Shown here one piece after another: positions 1-8,877 of a DNA stretch of 43,258 bases. How positions within the stretch are numbered: the first letter of the stretch is position 1; each line of letters begins with the position of its first letter. Where the stretch lies: positions 1 through 43,258 of the forward strand of contig NZ_BCYU01000037.1 in assembly GCF_001598355.1 (NCBI RefSeq), in the 5' to 3' direction. The notes beneath the pieces were generated by a model. The model had not been told where the DNA came from and searched no databases. It saw nothing but the letters and a program-made list of their open reading frames with translations. The DNA comes from Sphingomonas asaccharolytica NBRC 15499. GTDB lineage: Bacteria; Pseudomonadota; Alphaproteobacteria; Sphingomonadales; Sphingomonadaceae. The position numbers and the translations under genes were made by a program.

Positions 1-57
1 CCACGACCAACGAGCGGCAAGCAAGGCGGTGAAGATATCGCGGGCCCCCTCCACCAT
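1..57 (-). CDS. ABC transporter permease, N-terminal fragment (partial)
   Basis: Only the first 19 codons are inside the window. Read on the minus strand from the ATG at 57 they give MVEGARDIFTALLAARWSW, open to the window edge. The gene lies directly downstream of, and on the same strand as, an osmoprotectant-type ABC ATPase, where the permease of such an uptake system is normally found. That position is the main reason for the call. The proposed start codon lies inside a partial copy of a GC-rich repeat (43-104), so the true start could differ. The fragment is too short for a family assignment from sequence alone. Confidence 0.45.
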   Translation of the reverse strand, partial: MVEGARDIFTALLAARWSW

Positions 58-104
58 TCGCTGCGCGGATGGTCCCCCTCCCCGTTCCGGGGAGGAATTG
101 GGTG
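43..104. repeat. Half copy of the GC-rich palindromic repeat found in full at 22580-22731
   Basis: The segment reads GGGCCCCCTCCACCA, then a divergent loop, then a C-rich stretch ending in CGTTCCGGGGAGGAATT. This matches the right arm of the element upstream of acpS, including its terminal CGTTCCGGGGAGGAATT. Only one arm is present. It fills most of the 54-base gap between the ATPase stop and the permease start and overlaps the first codons of the permease. Confidence 0.6.
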
Positions 105-111
105 CCCCCCT

Positions 112-924
112 TCACGCCCCCGCCTCCAGCGCACCCAATCGCTTCATCTGCTCGCGCGGCACTGCGACCAGCGCCTGTGCCGCTGCGCCGCCTTCGCCCG
201 TCAGCAGCGCCCGGGGCACCGCATCGGCAACGATCCGTCCTTTGTCCATCACCAGCACGCGATCGGCGAGCAGCAGCGCCTCGGCCATGTCGTGCGTCAC
301 CATGATCGTGGTCAGCCCCAACCGGTCGTGGAGCGCGCGGATCGCGCCGCCTAATTGGTCGCGCGTGACCGGGTCGAGCGCGCCGAACGGTTCGTCCATC
401 AGCAGCAATCTGGGTTCGGTCGCCAGCGCGCGTGCTACCCCGACCCGCTGGCGCTGTCCGCCCGACAAGGCATCGGGCATGCGGGTCGCGAAGTCCGCCG
501 GCAAATCGACCAGCCCGAGCAACTCGGCGACCCGAGCGCGTGGATTCTTCTCGCCTTCGAGTCTGAGCCCGATCGCGACATTCTCGGCGACGGTCAGATG
601 CGGGAACAGCCCGATATTCTGGAAGACATAGCCGATCCGCCGCCGCAGCCGGAAGCGGTCTTCGGCGTCGATCGCTTGCCCGTCGATCGCGATGCTGCCC
701 GCGCTCGGCTCGATCAGCCGGTTGATCGTCTTGAGCAGCGTCGACTTGCCCGACCCAGAACTACCGACCAAGGCAACGAAGGTGCCGCCGGCGACCTCGA
801 CCGTCACGCCGTCGACCGCGACGGTGCCGCCTGGGTAGCTCTTGGTCACGCCGTTGAGGGCGACGGATGGTCCGCTATCACTCACGCGGACGTTGTGCGG
901 AACGATTGCAACAGGGTCAAACAT
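112..924 (-). CDS. Osmoprotectant/glycine betaine-type ABC transporter ATP-binding protein
   Basis: A 270-residue ABC ATPase that should power uptake of a quaternary amine or similar solute at the cytoplasmic membrane. It shows Walker A (GSSGSGKST), Q-loop (VFQNIGLFPHLT), signature LSGGQRQRV, Walker B (LLLMDEPFGALD) and the switch His (MVTHD). The C-terminal tail (ALVAVPREQMKRLGALE) resembles OpuCA/OsmV-type subunits, but there is no CBS-domain extension. The start MFDPVAIVP at 924 was chosen because longer readings run through the palindromic repeat at 931-1020; a GTG at 885 is an alternative. The permease fragment at 1-57 follows in the same direction. The substrate cannot be read from the sequence. 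Confidence 0.85.
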   Translation of the reverse strand: MFDPVAIVPHNVRVSDSGPSVALNGVTKSYPGGTVAVDGVTVEVAGGTFVALVGSSGSGKSTLLKTINRLIEPSAGSIAIDGQAIDAEDRFRLRRRIGYVFQNIGLFPHLTVAENVAIGLRLEGEKNPRARVAELLGLVDLPADFATRMPDALSGGQRQRVGVARALATEPRLLLMDEPFGALDPVTRDQLGGAIRALHDRLGLTTIMVTHDMAEALLLADRVLVMDKGRIVADAVPRALLTGEGGAAAQALVAVPREQMKRLGALEAGA

Positions 925-930
925 TCGAAT

Positions 931-1020
931 TCGTCGCCCCGGGCTTGTCCCGGGGTCCACTGTGCCGCAATCCTGCGCCAAGAGGCTCCGTGGATGCCGG
1001 GACAAGCCCGGTATGACGAC
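931..1020. repeat. Imperfect inverted repeat with CCGGGCTTGTCCCGG core arms
   Basis: The left arm at about 933-960 (CCCCGGGCTTGTCCCGGGG then TCCAC) pairs imperfectly with the right arm at about 990-1020 (GTGGATGCCGGGACAAGCC then CGG and TATGACGAC). About 29 bases separate them. This is the type of short dispersed palindrome common in sphingomonad genomes (family recollection, not searched). It occupies nearly the whole 116-base space between the divergent ATPase and SDR genes. Confidence 0.65.
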
Positions 1021-1040
1021 GGCGCCGAAGAAGGCGGAGA

Positions 1041-1835
1041 ATGACGACCAAGGCAATCTTCATCACCGGCGGCGGATCGGGTATCGGCCGCGCGGTCGCC
1101 GAGCGGTTCGCGCGCGAGGGCTGGCGCGTCGGGCTCGCCGACGTGAACGCCAAGGGGCTGACCGAGACCACCGCGTTGCTGCCCGCGGGGATGAGCGACT
1201 CCTACATCATGGACGTGCGCGACCGCGATTCGTGGAAGAGCGATCTCGACGATTTCACGTCGAAGACCGGCGGCCGGCTCGATGTGCTGTTCAACAATGC
1301 GGGGATCGGCACCGGCGGCCCGATCACCGAGATGAGCTTCGAGGATCTCGACCGCGTGGTCCAGATCAACCTGGTCGGCGTGCTCAACGGCGCCAAGATC
1401 GGCCATGCCTATCTCGCGAAGACCCCGGGGTCGTGCCTGCTCAACACCGCCTCGGCCTCGGCGATCTACGGCTCGGCCGGCCTGTCTGTCTATTCGGCGA
1501 CTAAATTCGGCGTCCGCTCGCTGACCGAGGCGCTCGATGGCGAATGGTATGGCGACGGCATCAAGGTCCGCGACCTCATCCCCGCCTTTATCGACACGCC
1601 TCTGCTCCAGGGACCGATCGAGGGGAGCAACCGCAATATCCGCGAGACGGTGACCGGGGCCGGGCTCGAATTGAGCAGCGCAAGCGACGTTGCCGATGCC
1701 GCCTGGAACGCAGTCCATGGCGATGCCGTCCACACTTATGTCGGCAAGACCGCGTTCCGGATGAAATTCGCCGCGCGCTGGATGCCGGGTCAGCTCAGGA
1801 AGATGATGCGGCGCGGGATCGGCAGCCGGGAATAA
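1041..1835 (+). CDS. SDR-family NAD(P)-dependent oxidoreductase
   Basis: A 264-residue classical short-chain dehydrogenase/reductase. The Rossmann dinucleotide motif TGGGSGIG sits near residues 9-16, the NNAG motif is present (NNAGIG), and the catalytic Ser precedes Tyr-x3-Lys in the segment ASAIYGSAGLSVYSATK. The ATG at 1041 has an AAGGCGGAG ribosome binding site just upstream. The gene is divergent from the ABC ATPase and is followed 75 bases later by the MarR-GNAT gene. The substrate is unknown; SDR subfamilies cannot be separated reliably by eye. Confidence 0.88.
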   Translation: MTTKAIFITGGGSGIGRAVAERFAREGWRVGLADVNAKGLTETTALLPAGMSDSYIMDVRDRDSWKSDLDDFTSKTGGRLDVLFNNAGIGTGGPITEMSFEDLDRVVQINLVGVLNGAKIGHAYLAKTPGSCLLNTASASAIYGSAGLSVYSATKFGVRSLTEALDGEWYGDGIKVRDLIPAFIDTPLLQGPIEGSNRNIRETVTGAGLELSSASDVADAAWNAVHGDAVHTYVGKTAFRMKFAARWMPGQLRKMMRRGIGSRE

Positions 1836-1878
1836 TCACCCGCAACGGGATTGTTGATTCAGTCATCATTGGATAATG

Positions 1879-1891
1879 TTGATCGAATCAA
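1879..1891. promoter_or_regulatory. Palindrome TTGATCGAATCAA, possible operator of the MarR-GNAT gene
   Basis: A 13-base palindrome (TTGAT-CGA-ATCAA) ends 19 bases before the GTG start of a gene with an N-terminal MarR-type winged helix. A related TTGATT lies at 1854-1859 and pairs with the AATCAA half. MarR proteins commonly bind AT-rich palindromes in their own promoters, so autoregulation is a reasonable inference. No convincing -35/-10 pair was identified. Confidence 0.35.
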
Positions 1892-1910
1892 TATTCTGGA
1901 GCGACTCGAC

Positions 1911-2834
1911 GTGCAGGTTCGACATGAACAGGATGTGGCCGCGCTGCGCGCCTTCAACCGCGTTTATACCAGCCGGCTCGGGCTGCTCGACGCGCATCTC
2001 GACCAGAGTCCCTTCACCTTGAGCGAGGCGCGAATCCTCTACGAGCTAGCCAACCGCGACCATCCGACCGGCGCCGAAATCGCCCGCGCGCTGCGCCTCG
2101 ATCCGGCGCAGATCAGCCGCACGCTCAAGCGGTTCGCCGATCGCGGCCTGGTCGTGACGCGCGACAACCCGGCACATGGCCGTCACCAATTGCTGTCGCT
2201 CACCGATCAGGGCCGGGCAGCCTTCGCCGCCGCCGAGAGCAACACGCGAACCGCGATCGGCGCGCTGCTGGACGGATTGCCGCCCACCCGGCGCGCGAGG
2301 TTGCTCTCCGCCGCCCAGGCCATCACCCGGATATTCGAACAGGAAGCGACACCCCGACCGGTGTTGCGTGGCCTCAAACCCGGCGATCTCGGCCTGGTCA
2401 CCGCCCGCCAGGCGATCCTCTATACGGAGGAATATGGCTGGAACGGTGATTACGAAGCATTGGTTGCCCGCATCCTCGCCGACTTCCATCAGTCGTTCGA
2501 TCCCGTCCGCGATGCGGCATGGATTGCGGAGATGGACGGGCGGATGGCGGGCTCGATCTTCCTTGTTCATGGCGACGAGCCGGATGTGGGCAAATTGCGC
2601 CTGCTCTATGTCGAGCCCGACGCTCGCGGCGCGGGGGTCGGCAAGATGCTGGTGGCGGCATGCGTCGACCGTGCGCGCGCGGTCGGATACAAACGGCTCG
2701 ATCTGTGGACCAACAGCGTCCTGTCCGCTGCGCGCAGCATCTACGAACGCGCCGGTTTCGTGCTGGTGGACGAAACGCCGCACCATTCGTTTGGCCAGGA
2801 CCTGATCGGCCAGACCTGGTCGCTGGCGCTTTGA
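1911..2834 (+). CDS. MarR-type helix-turn-helix / GNAT acetyltransferase fusion protein
   Basis: A 307-residue two-domain protein. The N-terminal half (about residues 1-145) is a MarR winged helix: LSEARILYELANRDHPTGAEIARALRLDPAQISRTLKRF is helix-turn-helix-like and is followed by the GLVTRD wing. The C-terminal half (about 150-307) is a GNAT acetyltransferase with an acetyl-CoA loop in the segment LYVEPDARGAGVGKMLV and the late strand/helix RSIYERAGFVLV. The GTG at 1911 is preferred over a TTG at 1851 because GGAG lies 9 bases upstream and because the longer form would run through the palindrome at 1879. Such fusions are a known architecture in proteobacteria; the acetylated substrate is unknown. 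Confidence 0.88.
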   Translation: MQVRHEQDVAALRAFNRVYTSRLGLLDAHLDQSPFTLSEARILYELANRDHPTGAEIARALRLDPAQISRTLKRFADRGLVVTRDNPAHGRHQLLSLTDQGRAAFAAAESNTRTAIGALLDGLPPTRRARLLSAAQAITRIFEQEATPRPVLRGLKPGDLGLVTARQAILYTEEYGWNGDYEALVARILADFHQSFDPVRDAAWIAEMDGRMAGSIFLVHGDEPDVGKLRLLYVEPDARGAGVGKMLVAACVDRARAVGYKRLDLWTNSVLSAARSIYERAGFVLVDETPHHSFGQDLIGQTWSLAL

Positions 2835-2981
2835 CGAGGCGCCGGCCGCGGCCTATGGCGCTCCTCGCAAGATAGATATGGCGCGGGACCGGGAGCGGGG
2901 GCTGACCTGATAAACATCCCCGAATTCGGTGCGTTCGCTCTTGCTCTGGCCAGGAAGCGGATATTGCGGCACTAGCGAATT

Positions 2982-3719
2982 ATGCCCGGCGTGACCCAAG
3001 AGCGAAGGCCGACCATCAGCCTCATCATCCCCGCTTATAACGAGGAGGAATACCTGCCCGCGTGTCTCGACGCGGTGATGCGCAACGTCGCGGGCAAGGC
3101 GGCGGAAATCATCGTCGTCGACAACAACAGCACCGACGGCACCAGGCAGGTGATCGAGCGCTATCCCGGCGTCACCTATGTGTTCGAGCCTGAAAAAGGC
3201 ATCACCCGGGCGCGCCAGCGCGGCTTCCTCGAGGCGACCGGCGATATCCTGGCCTATGTCGATGCCGATACCCACCCGCCGGCGGGCTGGATCGAGCAGA
3301 TCTGGGAACAGTTCGGCAAGCGCAACGACCTGGCCTGCTTGTCCGGGCCGTACAGCTTTTACGACCTCAGCGGGCTGCGCAACAAGATCTCGAGCGGCTG
3401 GTTCGTCGCGGCCAGGCCGCTTTACGGTATCACCGGCTATATGATGGTCGGCGGCAATTTCGCGATTCCCCGCGACGTGCTCGAACGGATGGGCGGGTTC
3501 GACAGCTCGATCGAATTCTATGGCGAGGATGTCGACATCGCCAAGCGCGCCAAGCAGCAGGGCAAGGTGCTGTTCTCGCCGCGTTTCGTAATGCCCACTT
3601 CGGGACGGCGGATGAAGAAACAGGGCTTCGCCAAGATCGCCGGGATATATTTCCTCAATTATTTCTCGATCGTCTTCCGCGGCAAGCCCGCCACCAAGGG
3701 CTATGAGGATATCCGCTAG
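2982..3719 (+). CDS. Glycosyltransferase family 2 protein
   Basis: A 245-residue GT-A fold glycosyltransferase. The N-terminal strand-loop ISLIIPAYNEEEYLPACLDA is typical of family 2. It is followed by the VDNNSTDGT nucleotide-binding segment and the DxD metal site in YVDADTHPP. A later acidic motif (FYGEDVDIAKRA) fits the catalytic-base region. The C-terminus is hydrophobic and basic (IYFLNYFSIVFRGK) and may associate with the membrane. It probably adds a sugar from a nucleotide donor to a lipid or glycan, but no polysaccharide genes flank it. It converges on the dehydratase gene, with 62 bases between them. Confidence 0.85.
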   Translation: MPGVTQERRPTISLIIPAYNEEEYLPACLDAVMRNVAGKAAEIIVVDNNSTDGTRQVIERYPGVTYVFEPEKGITRARQRGFLEATGDILAYVDADTHPPAGWIEQIWEQFGKRNDLACLSGPYSFYDLSGLRNKISSGWFVAARPLYGITGYMMVGGNFAIPRDVLERMGGFDSSIEFYGEDVDIAKRAKQQGKVLFSPRFVMPTSGRRMKKQGFAKIAGIYFLNYFSIVFRGKPATKGYEDIR

Positions 3720-3781
3720 GCGGATCATAACGCGGTGCCGGACACCCTGATAAATCACCCGACGGCGGCGGACTCCGACCG

Positions 3782-4072
3782 CTAATCCGCCAATAAGTCG
3801 ATCGCCTCCGCCATCGCGATGTCGCGGTGCGACAGTCCACCGGCATCGTGCGTGGTCAGGGTGATGTCGACACGGTTCCACACATTGAACCATTCGGGAT
3901 GGTGATCATGCTTTTCCGCCAACAAGGCGACGCGTGTCATGAACGCGAACGCCTCGCTGAAATCGGCGAAAGTGATGCTGCGGCTGATCGCGTCGCGACC
4001 CTCGTCATAATCCCATTCGTCGAGTTCATCGAGCGCCTCGCCGCGTTCCTCGTCGCTCAGTTGTTCGACCAT
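3782..4072 (-). CDS. phhB: 4a-hydroxytetrahydrobiopterin dehydratase (pterin-4a-carbinolamine dehydratase)
   Basis: A 96-residue protein, the normal size for this family, which dehydrates the pterin carbinolamine released by aromatic amino acid hydroxylases. The signature is present: [20 protein letters not shown] followed by [12 protein letters not shown], with the His-His-Pro and the later His and Asp expected of the active site. The start [12 protein letters not shown] at 4072 has AGGGAGA upstream. No phenylalanine hydroxylase gene lies in the window, so its partner is elsewhere or it serves molybdopterin or other pterins. The symbol is by family. Confidence 0.9.
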   Translation of the reverse strand: MVEQLSDEERGEALDELDEWDYDEGRDAISRSITFADFSEAFAFMTRVALLAEKHDHHPEWFNVWNRVDITLTTHDAGGLSHRDIAMAEAIDLLAD

Positions 4073-4112
4073 CGCTTTCTCCCTTGCTTGCCGCCGCGAT
4101 GGATAACGGCCT

Positions 4113-4529
4113 ATGCCGCTCATCATGAGCGGGCAAGAGGGCGCACGTGTCGCGCCAAGCGCACAGGAGATCGAGGCGATCGCGCGCCGCACGCTTGCGG
4201 CGTTGCCCGAGGAATTTCGCCGCCATCTCGGCGAGATCGTGCTGATCGTCGAGGATTTCGCCGATGACGAGACGCTGAAAGCGCTCGATATCGAGAGCCC
4301 GTTCGACCTGACGGGCGTCTATCACGGCCGCCCGATCGGCGAGAAATCGTCGATGGAATCGGGTGCCGTGCTCGACCGCATCCATCTGTACCGCCGCGCG
4401 ATCCTCGACGAGTGGATCGAGGACGGCGAAGATCTGGCGACGTTGGTTCGCCATATCGTGATCCACGAAGTCGGGCATCATTTCGGGCTGAGCGACGACG
4501 ACATGCACCGGCTCGAGGACGAGGCGTGA
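4113..4529 (+). CDS. Zincin-like small metallopeptidase family protein
   Basis: A 138-residue acidic protein with the metal-binding motif [18 protein letters not shown] near its C-terminus (HExxH plus downstream acidic residues). This matches the minimal zincin family often annotated as a metallopeptidase family protein of unknown substrate. No signal peptide is visible, so it should be cytoplasmic. An alternative start, MSGQEG, lies four codons downstream. Its TGA overlaps the GTG start of ccmA (GTGA), so the two are cotranscribed. A link to cytochrome c maturation is suggested only by position. Confidence 0.8.
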   Translation: MPLIMSGQEGARVAPSAQEIEAIARRTLAALPEEFRRHLGEIVLIVEDFADDETLKALDIESPFDLTGVYHGRPIGEKSSMESGAVLDRIHLYRRAILDEWIEDGEDLATLVRHIVIHEVGHHFGLSDDDMHRLEDEA

Positions 4530-5125
4530 CCCTGATTGCGTTCGACGCCGTCACCTGCGTTCGCGGCGGACGCGCGCTGTTCGAGGGCCTGTCCTTCGCG
4601 TTGGAACAGGGTGGCGCGGCGCTCGTCACCGGCCCCAACGGCATCGGCAAGTCGAGCCTGATTCGTCTCGCCGCCGGGCTGCTTGCCCCCGCCGCCGGCT
4701 GCATCATCGATGACGTCCCCCGTGCGCTGCTGACCGACCAGGCCTCGCTCGATGAGGAATTGCCGCTGGCCCGCGCGCTCGCTTTCTGGGCGCGGCTCGA
4801 CGGTGTCGCCGGCGATGTCGCAGCCGCGCTCGACGCACTAGCGTTGAGCGATCTCGCCGACATCCCCGTCCGCTTGCTGTCGACTGGCCAACGCCGCCGC
4901 GCAGCGATTGCGCGCGTGATCGCCAGCGGAGCACCGCTCTGGCTGCTCGACGAGCCGGCCAATGGGTTGGACAAGATGGCGTTGGGCCTGCTCGAAACCA
5001 CAATCGCCACGCATCGTGCGTCGGGCGGCGCAGTCCTGGTGGCGAGCCACACGCCAATCACGCTGCCTGACGTTATCGCAATCGATCTTTCACAGCACCT
5101 ACCCCTGTTGGAACGGGCGATATGA
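4526..5125 (+). CDS. ccmA: Heme exporter ATP-binding protein CcmA
   Basis: A 199-residue compact ABC ATPase, the usual CcmA size. It has Walker A (GPNGIGKSSL), the LSTGQRRRAAIARV signature and Walker B (LWLLDEPANGLD). The CcmA subfamily is supported by the immediately following ccmB. Together they form part of the system I cytochrome c maturation complex that releases holo-CcmE. The GTG start sits in a GTGA overlap with the zincin stop, and the stop overlaps ccmB as ATGA. ccmC, ccmE and later ccm genes are not in the window. Confidence 0.92.
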   Translation: MTLIAFDAVTCVRGGRALFEGLSFALEQGGAALVTGPNGIGKSSLIRLAAGLLAPAAGCIIDDVPRALLTDQASLDEELPLARALAFWARLDGVAGDVAAALDALALSDLADIPVRLLSTGQRRRAAIARVIASGAPLWLLDEPANGLDKMALGLLETTIATHRASGGAVLVASHTPITLPDVIAIDLSQHLPLLERAI

Positions 5126-5769
5126 GTTCGGCCCTTCTCCATCTTATCGTCCGCGATCTGCGCCGCGCCTGGATCGGTGGCGGCGCGTTGCTGCCGGTCG
5201 CCTTCTTCCTGCTCGTCGCGATCCTGTTTCCCTTTGCGATCGGCCCTGACGCCAAGTTGCTCGCGCGTGTCGGCGGCGGCGTATTGTGGGCAGCGGCTTT
5301 GCTCGCCGCGCTGATCCCGATCGAGCGCCTCGTCGCGCCGGACCTGGCAAGCGGGGTGATCGATCAGTTACTGGCGCGCGGTCAGTCCGCCTCGACGATC
5401 GCGTGCGCCAAGCTGGTCGCGCATTGGCTCGCCTTTGCCCCACCGATCCTGGTCGCGGCGCTTCCGGCGGCGGCATTGCTCGACCTCTCTACCAACACGC
5501 TGGTCCGGGTCGAGATCGGCCTGTTGATCGGCACCCCCGGCCTCGCCGCGCTCGCGCTGGCGACCGGCGCTTTGGTCGCGGGGCTGCGCGGTGCCGGCGC
5601 GATCGCCGGGCTGCTGCTGCTGCCGCTGGCGGTGCCGTTGCTGATCTTCGGCGCCGGCAGCCTCGACGGCGGCGTCGGCGCGCTCAAGTTGCTGGCGGCA
5701 GTCAGCCTGGTGCTGGTGGCGGGAGCGCCGTTCGTCGCCGGCGCGGCAATCCGAGCCGGGCTGGACTGA
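5122..5769 (+). CDS. ccmB: Heme exporter protein CcmB
   Basis: A 215-residue polytopic membrane protein with about six hydrophobic segments. It opens with the typical MSSALLHLIVRDLRRAWIGG cytoplasmic start and contains the conserved LIPIERLVAPDLASGVIDQL region between early helices. It is the membrane partner of CcmA in cytochrome c maturation. The ATG overlaps the ccmA stop by four bases. The gene ends only three bases before the stop of the convergent lipase gene, so no further ccm genes follow. Confidence 0.92.
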   Translation: MSSALLHLIVRDLRRAWIGGGALLPVAFFLLVAILFPFAIGPDAKLLARVGGGVLWAAALLAALIPIERLVAPDLASGVIDQLLARGQSASTIACAKLVAHWLAFAPPILVAALPAAALLDLSTNTLVRVEIGLLIGTPGLAALALATGALVAGLRGAGAIAGLLLLPLAVPLLIFGAGSLDGGVGALKLLAAVSLVLVAGAPFVAGAAIRAGLD

Positions 5770-5772
5770 GGC

Positions 5773-6912
5773 TCAGAACGACCCGCAATTACTCGAGGGG
5801 CGCCCTCCCGCAAAGCGTGCATCGATCCAGCCAAGCGTCGCTTGCGCCTCGGTGCGCGCGACGGTGCCGTGTTCGCCGCCCTGGACCAAGACGAAGCGCA
5901 CCGTCTTACCGGCGGCGCAGGCGGCGCGCGCGAAATCGCGCACCACGGCGGGCGCGACGATGGTGTCGCCGGTGCCCGTGGCGATCAGTGCGGGCACCTT
6001 GATGGCGGCGGCCGACGGGCTGTTCTCACGCATCAATCGTCCCCAGGGCTGTTTCATGCCCAGATCGAGATTGCGGATCGCGCGCTGGGCGATGACGATA
6101 CCGATGATCGTGCCGAGCTTGGGCTTGGCGTCGAAGTTGACGCAATTATTGTCGGCCAGCCGGGTCATCACGTTCTGGACCGAGCGCGGTCCCAGGGTCG
6201 ACATCGGCGCGCCATAATAACGCGACCAGCTCGTCGCGGTATAAGCGGTGAGCAAGGCGCGTACGCGGGCGTCGCTGCCTTCCTTGAAATTGCGATGAAG
6301 GTCGGTCGGCGGCACGATCGCGGCGATCCCGACAAGCTGCAAATCGGGGGCGTAGCTCGACCAAAGCTGCCCGGTCCACAAGGCGGCATGGCCGCCCTGC
6401 GATTCGCCCCACACGGCGAAGCGCGACCCTGCGTCGGCTTCCGGAATTCCGCGCGCGGCACGGACCGCGTCGAGCGTCGACTTGCCCTCGCTGGTGCCGA
6501 CCAGCACGGGATGGACCATGTCGGACCCAAGCCCCGGATAATCGGGCGCGACCACCGTATAGCCGCGGCGGACGACGTCATCGAGCGCCGGGATCAGCGT
6601 GAAGTTGGTATTGCCCAGCGAAGGCGCGCAGCGCTTTGCGATACCGATCAAGCCGTGCGTCCAGGCGATCACGCGCTGCGGACCGGCAGTGGAGCGGCCC
6701 CTGGGGGCGATGACCATGCCGGTCACCCGGATCGGCTGGTTGCGATCGCCGCTGGTCCAATATTCGATCCGCCAGGCCCGCACATTGGCGGGAGCGTCGT
6801 CGACCGGTTGCGCAGCGATCAGCGTTCCCGCGCGCTGCGCGACAGCGGCGCGGGGAAAGACGGCCAATGTTGCCGCCAACAGGATGGTCAAGGTGCTCAG
6901 CAACCGATGCAT
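5773..6912 (-). CDS. Secreted lipase-like alpha/beta hydrolase
   Basis: A 379-residue exported hydrolase. The N-terminus ([20 protein letters not shown] then RAAVAQ) is a signal peptide with likely cleavage after AVAQ. The nucleophile elbow is GESQGG, and candidate acid and base are in TGTGDTIV and GGEHGTV near the C-terminus. Overall it resembles the secretory lipase (LIP) family. Two Cys pairs (KRCAPS/NNCVNF and RAACAA/SNCGSF) could form disulfides in the periplasm. The start at 6912 has GGGAGCGG upstream; a much longer open frame continues antisense into the amidase gene and is not credible. The ester substrate is unknown. Confidence 0.82.
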   Translation of the reverse strand: MHRLLSTLTILLAATLAVFPRAAVAQRAGTLIAAQPVDDAPANVRAWRIEYWTSGDRNQPIRVTGMVIAPRGRSTAGPQRVIAWTHGLIGIAKRCAPSLGNTNFTLIPALDDVVRRGYTVVAPDYPGLGSDMVHPVLVGTSEGKSTLDAVRAARGIPEADAGSRFAVWGESQGGHAALWTGQLWSSYAPDLQLVGIAAIVPPTDLHRNFKEGSDARVRALLTAYTATSWSRYYGAPMSTLGPRSVQNVMTRLADNNCVNFDAKPKLGTIIGIVIAQRAIRNLDLGMKQPWGRLMRENSPSAAAIKVPALIATGTGDTIVAPAVVRDFARAACAAGKTVRFVLVQGGEHGTVARTEAQATLGWIDARFAGGRPSSNCGSF

Positions 6913-7081
6913 TGGACCGCTCCCAGCAATGTCCGCGGAGAATAGCATGTTCGCCAAGCGGTGGAAAACCGAACCCGCCCGACGCGCCGGATGACGACCT
7001 CGAAAGCGGGTAGCGGCGTCATTGCCCGCGCTACCGATCCGCGCCACACATGGCGAATAACGATAAAGGAGCGGAGCCGGC

Positions 7082-8482
7082 ATGAGCGCGACAGACATGG
7101 CCGATTGGGACGCGACCGAGACGGCTGCGGCGATCAGATCCGGCGCGGTATCGGCGATCGAGGTGGTTGACGCCGCGATCGCGCGTGCCGAGGCGCTCGA
7201 CCCGACACTCAATTTCCTGGTGACCGACGATTTCGAGCGCGCCCGGCAGCGGGCACGCGCCCCGCTCGGCGACGGCGCGTTTGCCGGCGTGCCGTTCCTC
7301 ATCAAGGACCTGGACGATTTCGTCGGGCTGCCGACGCGGCTGGGAACCCGCGCGACAGCCGGGGTGGCGACGGCGACGCGGCAAGCGCCGCTGATCGAGG
7401 GCATGCTGGCGACCGGGCTCAATCCGATCGGCAAGAGCGCGACGCCCGAACATGGCTTTTTGCCGACCACCGAGCCGCTGGCCTTCGGGCCAACGCGGAA
7501 CCCATGGGATCCGACAAGGTCGGCTGGCGGATCGTCCGGCGGGGCCGCGTCGGCAACCGCCGCCCATGTCGTGCCATTCGCCCATGCCAGCGATGGCGGC
7601 GGCTCGATCCGCATTCCGGCGTCATGCTGCGGCTTGTTCGGGCTCAAGACCTCACGCGACCGCACCCTGGCGACCGACCCGGGGCATTTCCCGATGCCGC
7701 TCAGCGTTCAATTGTGCGTGTCGCGCAGCGTTCGCGACAGCGCCACCTTGCTCGCGGCGGTCGAAGCGAAGGATTCCGGTCTGCCGCCAGTCGGGCAGAT
7801 TGGCGGGCCATCGACGCGGCGGCGGCGCATCGGCCTGGTCCTCGACAGCATATCCGGCCAGTCGCCCGACCCCGAGGTCGCAACCGCGATCGAGGGCATG
7901 GCGGCGCTGCTCGGCGATCTCGGCCACCATGTCGAGCCGACCGCCTGGCCGGCACCGATCGTCGGCATGTCGGACGCTTTTCTGCTGACCTGGTCGCAAG
8001 GCGCCGCCAATCTGCTCGCCGAGGACGGCCGGCGACTGGGCCACCCTTCGGGAATCGAGGATGTCGAACCCTTCAGTCTCCCCATGGCGGCGATCATTGC
8101 CGGCGCGCCGGAAGGGGCGATCGACCAGGCCGTCGCCTATCTCACCTCGCTTCGCGGCGTCTATGATGCCTGGCTGACGCAGTTCGACATGATCCTGTCG
8201 CCGGTGCTCTCGCTGCCACCCCCCGAGATCGGGTGGCTAGCCCCCGACTTGCCGGTCGAGACGATGGCGGGGCGGCTAACACGCTATGTCGGTTATACAA
8301 CACCGTACAATGTGGTCGGCGCACCGGCGATGAGCGTACCCGGCGCGTGGTCGGCAGCGGGCCTGCCGATCGGCGCGCAGTTCGGCGCCCCGGTCGGCGG
8401 CGAAGCGGCCCTGCTGGAACTGGCCTTCGAGTTGGAGGAAGCACGGCCCTGGGTAGGACGGCGGCCGCCAATCCGCGCCTGA
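7082..8482 (+). CDS. Amidase (amidase signature family)
   Basis: A 466-residue amidase-signature enzyme. The Ser-cisSer-Lys triad elements are visible: Lys in FLIKDLDD, and the Gly/Ser-rich stretch [15 protein letters not shown] followed by [21 protein letters not shown]. It hydrolyses an amide bond; the family covers many substrates and nothing here narrows it. No signal peptide is present, so it should be cytoplasmic. The ATG at 7082 is preceded by AAGGAGCGG. The gene is divergent from the lipase gene and followed by an AT-rich 395-base gap. Confidence 0.9.
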   Translation: MSATDMADWDATETAAAIRSGAVSAIEVVDAAIARAEALDPTLNFLVTDDFERARQRARAPLGDGAFAGVPFLIKDLDDFVGLPTRLGTRATAGVATATRQAPLIEGMLATGLNPIGKSATPEHGFLPTTEPLAFGPTRNPWDPTRSAGGSSGGAASATAAHVVPFAHASDGGGSIRIPASCCGLFGLKTSRDRTLATDPGHFPMPLSVQLCVSRSVRDSATLLAAVEAKDSGLPPVGQIGGPSTRRRRIGLVLDSISGQSPDPEVATAIEGMAALLGDLGHHVEPTAWPAPIVGMSDAFLLTWSQGAANLLAEDGRRLGHPSGIEDVEPFSLPMAAIIAGAPEGAIDQAVAYLTSLRGVYDAWLTQFDMILSPVLSLPPPEIGWLAPDLPVETMAGRLTRYVGYTTPYNVVGAPAMSVPGAWSAAGLPIGAQFGAPVGGEAALLELAFELEEARPWVGRRPPIRA

Positions 8483-8877
8483 TCAAGGAGACGAGCGCGG
8501 CCGGCGGACCATAACGGACCTGCGCCGGCAAGCGGTCACCGCCACTGCCGTGGCTCGTTCCGATGTCTCCGACAACGACCCCGCCGGTCAGGTCGATTGG
8601 GGCACCCGCAGCTAGCTCGGCCGCGTTTGCCAGCGATAATAGTGGAATTATTGCCTTCCGCTCGAATGAAGAAATAATCTTCAAATGTCGCAATCATCCA
8701 ATCAACTATTCAGTAAACTTAAAATTAAGTCCAATATGGATGAATTGGCGGTACTTACTTGACTTCGGGCGATGTAAATTGAAATATCCGAATATTATAT
8801 AAAAACAATACGAGTCGCCGAGTCGCAATCGGCGCCGGTTTGGGCGCAAAATTGGATTCCCTCGAGGAGTTTGCGCC
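8483..8877. other. 395-base gap with an AT-rich leader upstream of the 1123-residue gene
   Basis: The first 140 bases have normal high GC. From about 8627 to 8815 the sequence becomes strongly AT-rich, unlike almost everything else in the window. A weak promoter-like pair TTGACT (8759-8764) and AAATAT (8782-8787) with 17-base spacing precedes the next gene by about 90 bases. No convincing gene or RNA was found. Confidence 0.5.

Noticed and set aside
6913..7665. N-terminal extension of the lipase gene up to 7665
   Set aside because: It would run antisense through the amidase gene and hide the clear signal peptide at the ATG at 6912, which has its own ribosome binding site.
8563..8802. 79-codon plus-strand frame in the gap before the 1123-residue gene
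   Set aside because: It spans the change from GC-rich to AT-rich DNA, has no ribosome binding site and no recognisable features.
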